Source: Magnetococcales bacterium
Lineage (GTDB): Bacteria; Pseudomonadota; Magnetococcia; Magnetococcales; JADFYX01
Length of the DNA stretch: 64,000 bases
Assembly (NCBI GenBank): GCA_002753565.1
Contig: PEAM01000013.1
Span: 1 to 64,000 of the forward strand
Reading direction: 5' to 3'
Below, piece by piece: positions 45,691 through 54,331 of the stretch (the first letter of the stretch is position 1; each line of letters starts with the position of its first letter). A program made the translations under genes and the position numbers. The notes below the pieces were generated by a model, which was not told where the DNA came from, ran no database searches, and saw only the letters and a list, made by a program, of their open reading frames with translations.

Positions 45691-47391
45691 TCAATCGATA
45701 TTCAACCGCTCCATCCATCGATAGAGCGTACTGCGGCTAACCCCCAAGGCCTTGGCAGCCTGACCCTTGTTCCATTGGGCCGCCTGCAGACTGGCGATCA
45801 CCCTGTCCCGCTCCGAAACCGTACTCCCGGAACCGTTCTCCTCGACAATACCCAGCTCTCTCTTGATGCTGGAGAGGTTTCGCGGCAGGTGGGCCAGACC
45901 AATAGCCGACTCCCGACAGACCACAAAACCATGCTCCAGCACATGTTCCAATTCTCGCACATTACCCGGCCAGTGGTACTTTTTGAACAGAGCCATGACC
46001 GGTTCGGTAACCGATTCGATGTTTTTTTTGAACTGCTGATTAAACTTGCCAATAAAATGGTCGGTAAGCAGAGGGATATCCTCTGTTCGCTCCTTTAGGG
46101 CTGGCAGGCGGATCTCCACCACATTGAGGCGATAGAACAGATCTTTGCGAAAAAGCCCCTCATTCACCTTGGCCTGAAGATCTCGATTGGTGGCAGCAAT
46201 CACCCGAATATCCAGTTTGATGGAGCGGGTATCCCCCACCCGCTCAATAACCCTCTCTTGCAGTACTCGCAGTAAACGGGTCTGCATATTGGCGCTGATA
46301 TCGCCGATTTCATCCAATAAAATGGTGCCGCCGTTGGCTAGCTGAAAGCGACCGATCTTATCTTTGTGGGCGCCGGTAAAAGAGCCTTTGATATGGCCAA
46401 ACAGCTCGCTCTCCAACAGGGTTTCCGTCAATCCGGCACAGTTGACCTTAACCAGTGGCCCCTCACCCCGGCTTCCTTGAAAATGCAACGCCTCGGCAAC
46501 CAACTCCTTGCCGGTGCCGCTATCCCCGGTTATCAACACCGAGGTGTCGACAATCGCCAGATCTTCAATCAGGCTGAAAATGTGTCGCATGGCCGGACTG
46601 CGCCCCAACAGACGATGAAAACGGCTCCGTTCTCGCCGGTTTTGCTCCAGGTGCGCCAGGCGGGTAACATCCAAAATCACCACCACAATGCCATTAAACT
46701 GATGGCGGGTATTGAGCAGCGGTGAAACCGAGACATGGATGACTTGGGATTCGTGCCGAGAATTTTTACAGGAAATTTCAACACGCTCGATGGGCATTTT
46801 GCCTTCGAAAACCCTGGAAACCTGCTCTTTCAACGACTCACAATGGATAACCGAAAGATAAGAGCGCCCGATGACCGCATCCGAGAGGCCGCACAACTGC
46901 TGACCTGCCCGGTTTACATCCCGAATGGAGCCATCCGGGTCCAGGGTGATAATGGCCTCTTGGACACTATCGAAAACCGCCTCCAGATGCTGTTGGGCCT
47001 CCTGTTTTTGGTCGCGGATTTTTTTGTGGCCTAACGCCTGGGCGACACGTTTAAGCAGCTTTTGGGGAGAGACCGGCTTGGAGAGGTAGTCGAACGCGCC
47101 CTCTTGAAGGGCCTGCTGAGCTGTCTCCAGGCTTGGCTGGCCGGTCACAAGTATCACGTAGGCCAGCGGGTCTTTCTGGCGGATCTGATGCAGTAACTCC
47201 AGCCCGGTGGAGTCTCCCAGCCAGACATCGGAGACGATCAGATCGAACTGATCCATAGAGAGTCGCTCCAAGGCTTCATCCAGTGAACCAGCCATCGTAA
47301 TCTGGTGGCCGGCCTCCTCCAGCACAGCTTCAAAAAGGGCCAGGATATCCGGCTGATCGTCCACCAATAAGATAGAGTTATGATTATTCAT
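45691..47391 (-). CDS. REC-PAS-AAA+-Fis sigma-54-dependent response regulator
   Basis: About 566 residues. Receiver domain (Asp11/Asp12 pair, phosphoacceptor Asp55 in IVSDVWLGD, KP lysine), PAS domain (about 145-250, ending VVVILDVTRLAHLEQ), sigma-54 AAA+ domain (GDSGTGKELVAEA Walker A, GSFTGA in place of the usual GAFTGA loop, ILLDEIGD Walker B, R-finger region) and a C-terminal Fis-type HTH (KGQAAKALGVSRSTLYRWM). It should activate sigma-54 promoters when phosphorylated, with the PAS domain adding a second signal. No sensor kinase is near. The ATG at 47391 is preferred to a TTG at 47415, though neither has a good ribosome site. Confidence 0.93.
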   Translation of the reverse strand: MNNHNSILLVDDQPDILALFEAVLEEAGHQITMAGSLDEALERLSMDQFDLIVSDVWLGDSTGLELLHQIRQKDPLAYVILVTGQPSLETAQQALQEGAFDYLSKPVSPQKLLKRVAQALGHKKIRDQKQEAQQHLEAVFDSVQEAIITLDPDGSIRDVNRAGQQLCGLSDAVIGRSYLSVIHCESLKEQVSRVFEGKMPIERVEISCKNSRHESQVIHVSVSPLLNTRHQFNGIVVVILDVTRLAHLEQNRRERSRFHRLLGRSPAMRHIFSLIEDLAIVDTSVLITGDSGTGKELVAEALHFQGSRGEGPLVKVNCAGLTETLLESELFGHIKGSFTGAHKDKIGRFQLANGGTILLDEIGDISANMQTRLLRVLQERVIERVGDTRSIKLDIRVIAATNRDLQAKVNEGLFRKDLFYRLNVVEIRLPALKERTEDIPLLTDHFIGKFNQQFKKNIESVTEPVMALFKKYHWPGNVRELEHVLEHGFVVCRESAIGLAHLPRNLSSIKRELGIVEENGSGSTVSERDRVIASLQAAQWNKGQAAKALGVSRSTLYRWMERLNID

Positions 47392-47441
47392 GACACATTT
47401 TGTCCCATGGGACAAAATGTGTCAAGACACTTTGTCCCATG
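47391..47441. promoter_or_regulatory. 34-bp perfect palindrome plus an extra half-site over the regulator start
   Basis: A perfect 34-base palindrome spans 47391-47424, with half-site TGACACATTTTGTCCCAT and core TTTGTCCCATGGGACAAA. A further half-site, GACACTTTGTCCCATG, follows at 47426-47441. The palindrome begins exactly at the regulator's ATG (CAT at 47389-47391), so a protein bound there would block its transcription start or translation. It lies about 250 bp upstream of the sigma-54 promoter that faces the cytochrome operon, in range for an enhancer. Confidence 0.8.
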
Positions 47442-47647
47442 AATTTTTATCCTTTATTTGAAAAAATGTGAGTAATGCTAGGTTTTCCGGAACCCTTCGG
47501 GCTATCCGCTGTCGAAGTTATCCATTGTAGAAAGAATGTGTGGTGGGTTTCTATATCACTATTTAATTCTATTCTAATATTACAGCTATCTGATATTAAA
47601 TGGTTTTTATTGATAAATAACGGTTATTGATAGGAAGTCCGGCTTGA

Positions 47648-47664
47648 TGGCATGGTAAATGCTA
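47648..47664 (+). promoter_or_regulatory. Sigma-54 promoter of the ankyrin/multiheme cytochrome operon
   Basis: TGGCATGGTAAATGCTA has the -24 GG and -12 GC elements at the canonical 12-base step. It lies about 80 bp before the ankyrin gene ATG, which has the ribosome site AAAGGAGAAGGACC. The remaining part of the 350-bp divergent region (47442-47640) is AT-rich and holds no gene. Confidence 0.75.
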
Positions 47665-47743
47665 CTTGGTTATGTAAAGAGAACAGCCTTTTAGCCGGAC
47701 AGAAAACCGGTCAGTTAGCATCACGACCTAAAGGAGAAGGACC

Positions 47744-48715
47744 ATGAAAAGCACTCAAATCAAACTCGCTCTTTCCGTTCTGGCTATCACTGCCGGACTG
47801 GCTTTTATAACTGGTGAAACACCCAAAACCCAATCTGTCTCCAACGACATGGCTGTCGCCGCCATGGATGGTGATGCCAAGAAGGTAGAGAGTTTGCTCA
47901 ATGGAGGGTGGGATGTCAACTATCTTGGTCGAGTTGGCAATACGCCACTGATGTGGGCGGCTGAGTATGGCCATAAAGAGGTTATTCAACAGCTGCTGAC
48001 AGCCAAGGCGGATGTCAATGCCACCAACCGCTGGGGACAGAGCGCCTTAACCCTGGCAGCACAGTGGGGCCATACCGATATCATCAAAACCCTGATCGCC
48101 CACGGAGCCGATGTCAACGTTGCCACCGACAACGGAGCCACACCGCTGATGAAAGCGGCCCAATATGGCTATAAGGATCTGGCTCAACTGCTGATTGACA
48201 ACCAGGCCGATATCGGAATAACCGATAAAAAAGGCCGTACGGCACTCATGATTGCCGCCGAGTGGGGCTCTAACGAGGTTGGTGAGATGATCATCGCCCA
48301 GGGTGGTGATGTCAACCACCTGGATAGAAACGGCTTCTCAGCGGTGATGCTGGCCGCCATGGGGGGCCACGAGGAGAGCGTCAAGAGCCTGCTGAGCAAC
48401 GGCGCCAGGCTGACCACCAAGCATGACTGTGGCTGTACGGCCCTGCATCTGGCTGCCGAGATGGGGTACGCCTCCATCGTTAAAACCATCATCGAAGCCG
48501 GAGCCGATGTGAACGTGGTCAACAACTGGGGGGTCTCTCCTCTGATGTTTGCTGCCGAAAAGAACCACTTCGATACCGCCAAGGTTCTGATCGAAAACGG
48601 CGCAGACCCCTCCCTGACCGATGTGGATGGTCAGAACGCTTTGAAGCACTATGGCAAGAAGACCACCAAAAGCGCCATGGGCAAACTGTTTGCCAAAGTC
48701 GCTGCGATGATCTAA
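47744..48715 (+). CDS. Exported ankyrin-repeat protein
   Basis: A 323-residue protein with a signal peptide (MKSTQIKLALSVLAITAGLAF) and then eight ankyrin repeats plus partial caps (for example the units around TPLMWAAEYGHKEVI, SALTLAAQWGHTDII, TPLMKAAQYGYKDL). Ankyrin repeats are protein-binding scaffolds. A CGC pair (KHDCGCTALH) sits in repeat 7. Placed first in the operon with multiheme cytochromes, it may act as periplasmic assembly or docking factor for them (inference). Similar Ank proteins accompany cytochromes and catalases in other bacteria. Confidence 0.92.
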   Translation: MKSTQIKLALSVLAITAGLAFITGETPKTQSVSNDMAVAAMDGDAKKVESLLNGGWDVNYLGRVGNTPLMWAAEYGHKEVIQQLLTAKADVNATNRWGQSALTLAAQWGHTDIIKTLIAHGADVNVATDNGATPLMKAAQYGYKDLAQLLIDNQADIGITDKKGRTALMIAAEWGSNEVGEMIIAQGGDVNHLDRNGFSAVMLAAMGGHEESVKSLLSNGARLTTKHDCGCTALHLAAEMGYASIVKTIIEAGADVNVVNNWGVSPLMFAAEKNHFDTAKVLIENGADPSLTDVDGQNALKHYGKKTTKSAMGKLFAKVAAMI

Positions 48716-48760
48716 AACACCCCATAGCGAACCCTCCAACCTGATGCAAGGTGAGAAAAA

Positions 48761-48789
48761 GGGAGGCCCGATTTTTAATCGGGTCTCCC
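48761..48789 (+). terminator. Intercistronic 13-bp hairpin without U-run
   Basis: GGGAGGCCCGATT and AATCGGGTCTCCC pair around a TTT loop (one G-U pair). It lies 45 bp after the ankyrin gene stop and 22 bp before the cytochrome gene. With no T-run it should attenuate or stabilise the message and let part of the transcripts run on to the cytochrome genes. Confidence 0.6.
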
Positions 48790-48811
48790 GAACAAACGGA
48801 AGGCATGGGCA

Positions 48812-49771
48812 ATGAAATCTATCAACCACCAAACCGTTACGCCCTCACTCCTCCTCCTCCTTCTTTTTTTGGGACTGTTTTTAACCTGTTCCGTCGCTTT
48901 TTCCTCTCCCCAACCAAAGAGTGAACCGCCCAACACAGACAGCTATTGTCTGCGCTGCCATGGGATGAAAACCCTAAGCTACCAAGATCCCCAAACCGGA
49001 AATCTGGTCGACCTCTCCATCGATGAGACCGCTCTGCCCCATGCAACGCATGGCAAACAGCCGTGCGAAAGTTGCCACAAAGGCGATTTTGACGATTATC
49101 CCCACGATATTGCCCACGAAAAACAGGCGACCTCCTGCCCCGATTGCCACCAAGACAAGCCGGAGTTGAAAAAATATCGCTTCGACAAAATTGCCATTCA
49201 GTTTAATAAGAGCGTTCACTATCAAAAAGATCCTGAGCACTTTACCTGCTACACCTGTCATGACCTGCACACCTGGCAGATCGGCCAGTCCCATGAGGCC
49301 ACCGATAAACTGGTAGCCGGCAGCAATGGAATTTGCCTTGGTTGCCACACAAAAAACAGCCAGGAGCCGATGCCAACGCCATCGATTACAGAGAGCCACG
49401 ATTGGCTGCCCAGTAGTGGGCTTCATCTACAGTCCATTCGCTGCGTGGAGTGTCACACCCCACGCCCCGGTTCCATTGTGCATGCCATCGAACCGGCTCG
49501 ACGGGCGGAAAAAGAGTGTGAGTCCTGTCACACTCAAGACTCCATTCTTCTCACCAAGCTCTATAAATATCGGCTGGGAGAGAGCGAGCGCAAGGCCGGT
49601 TTTATTAACGGCGTGGTGTTGAACGACAGCTACATTATTGGCATGACCCGCCATCCGATTTTAGATCTGCTCGGTATCCTGATGGTACTGTTTACCGCCT
49701 TGGGTGTTGGCGCCCACGGATTGGGTCGTTGGCTGGCGGCACGCAGGAGGAGAGACCATGACAAACGATAA
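48812..49771 (+). CDS. Seven-heme c-type cytochrome, membrane-anchored
   Basis: 319 residues with signal peptide (LLLLLLFLGLFLTCSVAFS) and seven CXXCH heme motifs: CLRCH, CESCH, CPDCH, CYTCH, CLGCH, CVECH, CESCH. Extra His residues between them can serve as distal ligands. The C-terminus carries a membrane helix (LDLLGILMVLFTALGVGAHGLG) with a basic tail, so the hemes are periplasmic. It overlaps the cytochrome b gene by 14 bases. It most likely carries electrons between the membrane cytochrome b and the octaheme protein. Confidence 0.93.
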   Translation: MKSINHQTVTPSLLLLLLFLGLFLTCSVAFSSPQPKSEPPNTDSYCLRCHGMKTLSYQDPQTGNLVDLSIDETALPHATHGKQPCESCHKGDFDDYPHDIAHEKQATSCPDCHQDKPELKKYRFDKIAIQFNKSVHYQKDPEHFTCYTCHDLHTWQIGQSHEATDKLVAGSNGICLGCHTKNSQEPMPTPSITESHDWLPSSGLHLQSIRCVECHTPRPGSIVHAIEPARRAEKECESCHTQDSILLTKLYKYRLGESERKAGFINGVVLNDSYIIGMTRHPILDLLGILMVLFTALGVGAHGLGRWLAARRRRDHDKR

Positions 49772-50426
49772 CAGCACAACACGACTGGTGATGCTCTATC
49801 CTCTCTGGCTTAGAGTCTGGCACTGGAGCAACGCCCTGCTTTTTGTTCTATTGGTCGTCAGCGGTATCAGCCTCCACTTTGCCGGGCCACAGATGCCCCT
49901 GATCCCTTTTCGTACGGCCCGGTCCATCCATAACGTCAGCGGTCTCTTGATGTGTGCCGGCTATCTTTTCTATGTTATTAACAATTTTCGTTCCAACAAC
50001 ATACGGCACTATATTCCGGTCTGGCAGGGGCTGGTGGGGCGACTGGTCAAGCAGGCAACCTTTTATGGTGTGGGTATTTTTAAGGGGGAACATCACCCCA
50101 TCCCCCCCACAGAAGCACAAAAATTCAATCCTCTGCAGCAGTTAACCTATGTGGCGGTGATGTTTGTCGCCATACCCGTTCTCATCATCACCGGTGTGTT
50201 GCTGCTGGTTCCCGAATATGCCCCGGAGCAATTTTTGGGTATGGGCGGCCTCTGGCCCATTGCTGTGCTGCACTATCTTATCGGTATTGGCCTCACCGCC
50301 TTTCTTATCTCCCATGTTTATCTGATCACCACAGGAGAGACCCTCACCCACGACCTGAAAAAAATGATCCATGGAATGGAAAAAATCGCTGTCAAGAAGG
50401 AGGATAACCATGAAAACCCTGCCTGA
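49758..50426 (+). CDS. Di-heme cytochrome b membrane subunit
   Basis: 222 residues of the b561/formate-dehydrogenase-gamma type, four membrane helices (WSNALLFVLLVVSGISL, NVSGLLMCAGYLFYVINNF, VMFVAIPVLIITGVLLLV, VLHYLIGIGLTAFLISHVYL). Histidines in RVWHWSNAL, SIHNVSG, LHYLIG and SHVYL are the likely ligands of two b hemes. It should exchange electrons with the quinone pool. Start at the ATG with AGGAGGAGA before it (49758); a longer frame to 49704 has no support. Confidence 0.92.
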   Translation: MTNDNSTTRLVMLYPLWLRVWHWSNALLFVLLVVSGISLHFAGPQMPLIPFRTARSIHNVSGLLMCAGYLFYVINNFRSNNIRHYIPVWQGLVGRLVKQATFYGVGIFKGEHHPIPPTEAQKFNPLQQLTYVAVMFVAIPVLIITGVLLLVPEYAPEQFLGMGGLWPIAVLHYLIGIGLTAFLISHVYLITTGETLTHDLKKMIHGMEKIAVKKEDNHENPA

Positions 50427-52557
50427 AAAACTCGTGACCTTCCTGCGCAACCCTCTGATTCTTGTTGCGGTATTGGTGATTTTGGCGGTTGGCTATCGAT
50501 GGCTCTATCCGTGGGGAATCGCCAAGTACAGTGGTGTGGTTAATGCCCCCCTTACCTTTGCCAACAGTGTCGAATTGAGTGACCGAGGGTTTGAAAAACT
50601 GGCCAACGAGCTCAACGCCAGCCACAGCCAGCAGATTGCCGACAAGCTGACAGCCGATGAGGAGGTCCCTTTTGCCAAGCGGCTTCGGCAACAGAGGGTG
50701 ATGAACCTGCGCTCGGTGAAAGCCGAGGGGCCTTTTCCCCATATCGACTATTTCCGCAAAGCCGGTATTCGTCAATACAAAGGGCCAGACACCTGCCTCA
50801 CCTGCCACAAAAAGATGGATGTGCCCGACGGGAAAGGGGGCCACAAAAAGGTCAGCACCCTGGATGATATTGTCAATACGGTCCACTACAAATTTCAGCA
50901 GTCCGAACCCGGTTTTTCAACGTATGGATTCGATGGGCGGGAGGTCAACGCCAAAGGTACCCGAGGTATTCCCATGGGTAAAATTGACCGGGCCTGTGGG
51001 GTTCCCGGCTCTTTCTCCTGGACTGGCTGGGCCGATCTGATCAAAACAAAACCGGCGCACTCCCATGGTGAAATTGAGATGCGCAGTGAAGGGTGTGGCC
51101 AGTGTCATGTGGGGGGAGGGTATCACCCCGCCACCGAAATGATGATGCCCGGCGGGCGGGTGCCAGAGGTAGCCAAACAGGGCATCGACTGCCTGATCTG
51201 CCACGCCACAGCCTATGATATGAACCAACGCTTTGTCATCGAAGATGAGGGCGGACCACGCTGGAACCAAGACCGAAGCATGAAGGCGGCCATGACAGTC
51301 GGCATGCCGGACAACAGAACCTGCATGAGCTGTCATCAACACAATATGGGCGGAGACCTGGAGAAAAATCTCCCTCCTGGTGCCGCACCGGATAATCTTG
51401 GTTATCAAAACCGTCGTCTTCTTCACCCCGGTTCCAAACGGGGTAACTCCATGACGGCGCAACACGATGTTCATATGGCTGCCAACATGAGCTGTACCGA
51501 TTGCCATGTACCCGAAGGCCACAAAATACCTCGGGGCACCAAAGGGGTCGATCTGATTGCCAACGATCTACCCGGCAAGGTGGTCGCCTGCGAAACCTGC
51601 CATACGACGGCCCCCCATGTGAAGGATGATGAGGATCGAGCCATTTTGAATGGCCATGGCGCTCGGGTCTCCTGCGAGGCCTGCCACATTAAAAATCTGC
51701 GTGATGACAATGTGGTGCTGCGAGATTGGGTCCATCCGGTCTGGAACGAAGAGGAGGGGGTCTATACCTTTGTCGACATCTTCCAATCCGGCAAACCGGG
51801 CCAGGGCTTTACCTTCCTCTGGTTTAACGGCAACGGAACCTTCTTAGCCAACGCTCTGGGCAACAACCCCAACGGTGGCGATGCCTATAATCCCCTCATG
51901 GATCAGATGGTCACCATTGACGATCCCGAGGCCATCGCAACCATTCGTGCCGCCGCTATCCGACTCAAAGAGAGTTATCCTGAGCTGGATGTAGATCGCT
52001 ATGTCAAGGAGGCCACCAACCCCTTGATGGCTCTCTCCCCAGAGATGTTGGCCAAACGACAGAAGATGATCGAAGAGAACATCCGCCCGGTGATGGAGAA
52101 GGGTGAGAGCAAACTCTACCCCTTTAAAATCTTCAATGCCATCATGTACGAGGATATGAGCAACCAAGGCCCCTTTGGCGCCATGATTCTCCCCTTCGAC
52201 TATCCCACCTACTACGAAAAGGGAGACCCCAAGGCATCAGTTGTCGAGGCGCTGGGACACCCCATTGTCAAACGGATGTATGAGACCCCCTTCAAGCTCT
52301 ATATGATGGACGAGTTCATGAAATATTTCGGGGTTGAAAAGTGGTCCGGTAGCTATCCCCTCAAAGGGGGAGTGTTGCAAAACGTCGAAGCCCATTGGAT
52401 GCGACAGATGGGTACCTTGATGATCAACCACGGTATCCAGAGAAAGGGGCGGGGTTGTAAGGAGTGCCATGCCAATAAAGGGATCATCAACTTTGAGGCG
52501 CTGGGCTATCCTCCCGAACGGGCCAAAGAGCTGAGAAATCTCCCTGAACTGGATTGA
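50410..52557 (+). CDS. Octaheme c-type cytochrome (tetrathionate-reductase-family-like), membrane-anchored
   Basis: About 715 residues; N-terminal membrane anchor (NPLILVAVLVILAVGYRWLY) without cleavage. Eight CXXCH motifs: CLTCH, CGQCH, CLICH, CMSCH, CTDCH, CETCH, CEACH and CKECH. Order and spacing of the central motifs (GIDCLICHATAYD, TCMSCHQHNMGGD, CTDCHVPEGHKIP, CETCHTTAPH) resemble octaheme tetrathionate reductases, but the active-site CXXCK heme of that group is not present, all eight being CXXCH, and it is about 250 residues longer. Substrate unknown; a terminal reductase or electron hub. ATG with AAGGAGGATAACC; overlaps cytochrome b by 17 bases. Confidence 0.9.
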   Translation: MKTLPEKLVTFLRNPLILVAVLVILAVGYRWLYPWGIAKYSGVVNAPLTFANSVELSDRGFEKLANELNASHSQQIADKLTADEEVPFAKRLRQQRVMNLRSVKAEGPFPHIDYFRKAGIRQYKGPDTCLTCHKKMDVPDGKGGHKKVSTLDDIVNTVHYKFQQSEPGFSTYGFDGREVNAKGTRGIPMGKIDRACGVPGSFSWTGWADLIKTKPAHSHGEIEMRSEGCGQCHVGGGYHPATEMMMPGGRVPEVAKQGIDCLICHATAYDMNQRFVIEDEGGPRWNQDRSMKAAMTVGMPDNRTCMSCHQHNMGGDLEKNLPPGAAPDNLGYQNRRLLHPGSKRGNSMTAQHDVHMAANMSCTDCHVPEGHKIPRGTKGVDLIANDLPGKVVACETCHTTAPHVKDDEDRAILNGHGARVSCEACHIKNLRDDNVVLRDWVHPVWNEEEGVYTFVDIFQSGKPGQGFTFLWFNGNGTFLANALGNNPNGGDAYNPLMDQMVTIDDPEAIATIRAAAIRLKESYPELDVDRYVKEATNPLMALSPEMLAKRQKMIEENIRPVMEKGESKLYPFKIFNAIMYEDMSNQGPFGAMILPFDYPTYYEKGDPKASVVEALGHPIVKRMYETPFKLYMMDEFMKYFGVEKWSGSYPLKGGVLQNVEAHWMRQMGTLMINHGIQRKGRGCKECHANKGIINFEALGYPPERAKELRNLPELD

Positions 52558-52575
52558 TCTCCCTTCAGGAGCTTG

Positions 52576-52618
52576 GGCTTGATCTGACCATTGGTTGGAT
52601 CAAGCCTTCTTTTTTTTA
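52576..52618 (+). terminator. Intrinsic terminator of the cytochrome operon
   Basis: GGCTTGATC (52576-52584) and GATCAAGCC (52598-52606) form a perfect 9-bp stem with a 13-base loop, followed by TTCTTTTTTTT. It lies about 20 bases after the octaheme gene stop. Confidence 0.9.
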
Positions 52619-52779
52619 TCTATTTCGCTACACTGCTCTTTTATAGGGGGTGGAGAGAGGAACTAAAAGGTGTGGTTCTCTGTCCTAGCCATGTTATTTA
52701 AATTAAATATCGGTATCAAAGCCGGATTATCCCCTCAGTTCTATTATAATAATACTTTAAGATATCAGGAGAAATGTTG

Positions 52780-53214
52780 ATGAGTCAATCCAGCGACAAC
52801 CAAGCTTCCACCTGTCTGTTACAAGATGTGGGCGTCATGCGTTTTAACAAGGAGCATATGCGTCTGGCTTCCTATGCGGCAGAGTTTCAGGAGTTGGTTG
52901 ACGAACTAAGAGAGCGTCCCCCTGAAACAAAGGATTGGCAGCATATTGATGCTCTGTTCAGTCGCATTCTTCGGGTTGCTTCTGGCCATTTCAAGGTGGA
53001 AGAGGAGATGATGTCTTCTCAAGGGTATCCCGGTTATGCCAGCCAAAAAAAGCAGCATGACAAGTTTTTGAAGAAAATGTTGGAGGTGCAAGGGGAGATT
53101 AGGAACCGTAACATTCGATTCAAAGATGATTTCAAATCCATGCTCTGGGACTGGTTGATTCACCATATCAATGAGGTGGATGTGGAGTATCGGGCTTTTT
53201 TTCAAGGTAAATAA
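52780..53214 (+). CDS. Bacteriohemerythrin
   Basis: A 144-residue single-domain di-iron protein, usually binding O2 or serving as oxygen sensor or carrier in microaerobes. Conserved ligands are seen in FNKEHMRLAS, SGHFKVEEEMM (HxxxE), KKQHDKFLKKM and WLIHHINEVDVEY. The frame begins MLMSQ: the ATG at 52774 is only two bases after the Shine-Dalgarno GGAG, while the ATG at 52780 is eight bases away, so it was preferred. The gene is monocistronic, between the cytochrome terminator and convergent sulfotransferase. Confidence 0.93.
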   Translation: MSQSSDNQASTCLLQDVGVMRFNKEHMRLASYAAEFQELVDELRERPPETKDWQHIDALFSRILRVASGHFKVEEEMMSSQGYPGYASQKKQHDKFLKKMLEVQGEIRNRNIRFKDDFKSMLWDWLIHHINEVDVEYRAFFQGK

Positions 53215-53286
53215 GATCCTGCCGACCAATCAAGACAGAAGCTCTCTCAGGTTTTTTTCTCTAGCCTTTGGCCCCTTTTTATTGGC

Positions 53287-53343
53287 GTGTAATGGAAGAG
53301 ACTCTTATCACCAATAAGGTGACGGCGATTTCTTCCATTACAC
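53287..53343. repeat. 13-bp perfect inverted repeat between hemerythrin and sulfotransferase genes
   Basis: GTGTAATGGAAGA (53287-53299) and TCTTCCATTACAC (53331-53343) pair, with a nested TCACC...GGTGA stem inside the loop. No T-run follows in either direction. The convergent setting suggests a transcription-end or mRNA-stability structure. The other part of the gap holds a 14-base match to the MITE-like terminal repeat (53362-53375). Confidence 0.6.
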
Positions 53344-53361
53344 CTGATATTGTTATTCTCC

Positions 53362-53375
53362 TTGAAATCTCTATA
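53362..53375. repeat. Possible relic of the MITE-like terminal repeat
   Basis: TTGAAATCTCTATA is identical to the complement of the left terminus of the element at 40279. Neighbouring sequence does not continue the match. A 14-base match could be chance in a 64-kb window only rarely, but is not proof. Confidence 0.35.
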
Positions 53376-53422
53376 AATCAATGGTTTGCGCCATGCACAC
53401 ACCACCAACTGTCGTTTCTGGG

Positions 53423-54301
53423 TTACATACCGAGGGATCGAGCCAGATATTTCTCGTAGGTTGGAGAGAGTCGTTGGCGAATTCGGCTGACCTCCTGGTC
53501 GGACAAGGTGTAGGGTTGACGTTTTTTTTCTTCGGCAGAACGCAGTGAGATCACCCCATTTTTAACATGGCGGATACCCTTGCCTGCGCTGTTGGGGCGA
53601 TCGTCATAATGGGGCGCATTGATAAAACCAAGAGGGAAGGTTCGGGGAGGCAATGCACAAAAATCGGCTGTTTTGTGCAAGAGTTCCAAGCTGTTTTCCA
53701 CCAAGGTTTCGTAAGCGATCATCAGGGTTTTATCTGGAAAGTCCTGGCAATCGGCTAAAAACTGCTCATGAAGATCTTGCCAGAAGTCACATAACAGCTC
53801 CAAGCTCTCCTGACCATAAAAATCGGGCCATTTGCGCCGCAACCCCTCAATATTATCCGCCGGATCTCGAAAAATCATCACAAACCGGGCGTTGGTAAAG
53901 GTTGCGTTGTAGGGTTTGCTCCGCAGAAGATTGGCACAAGCCGACTTATCTAAAATCCGGTTTGTCGGCATCGGCGTGCGAACCGCACGCCGATAGACCA
54001 ACAGTTTACCTCCGCGAATCTCCTCTTGGCTGATATCAATCGGTAGCGGCAGGGCGGCCCGGTAGTGGGTAAGGTTTGAGTAGTGCCGCACGCCGTCAAT
54101 TTTAAGCCGGGAGGAGCCCAAGGCGGGATTCATGTCACTCTCGTGGATGTAGGCATCGGTGCGGTAGTGCTGGTGAAGCAGGGCCGGAAGCAGAGAGGTT
54201 CCCGCCCCGGAGACGCCGCAGATAAAAATTGGTTGAATGGTGCGGACCGGTTTAAACAGCCGACCTGTTAGGGATTCGATGCTGTTTTTCATCCATTTCA
54301 C
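53423..54301 (-). CDS. Sulfotransferase family protein
   Basis: About 292 residues. The N-terminal IFICGVSGAGTSLLPALL is the 5'-phosphosulfate-binding P-loop-like motif, and ARFVMIFRDPADNIEGLRRKW resembles the 3'-phosphate-binding RDP motif of PAPS-dependent sulfotransferases. Likely transfers sulfate to a glycan made by the neighbouring glycosyltransferases. It is the last gene of a run of minus-strand genes beginning at 57694; 30 bases separate it from the GT2 gene. The first Met is a GTG at 54301; an ATG three codons on (54292) is equally possible. Confidence 0.82.
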   Translation of the reverse strand: MKWMKNSIESLTGRLFKPVRTIQPIFICGVSGAGTSLLPALLHQHYRTDAYIHESDMNPALGSSRLKIDGVRHYSNLTHYRAALPLPIDISQEEIRGGKLLVYRRAVRTPMPTNRILDKSACANLLRSKPYNATFTNARFVMIFRDPADNIEGLRRKWPDFYGQESLELLCDFWQDLHEQFLADCQDFPDKTLMIAYETLVENSLELLHKTADFCALPPRTFPLGFINAPHYDDRPNSAGKGIRHVKNGVISLRSAEEKKRQPYTLSDQEVSRIRQRLSPTYEKYLARSLGM

Positions 54302-54331
54302 AAGGCAATATCCACAAGATAGAAAGTTGTG

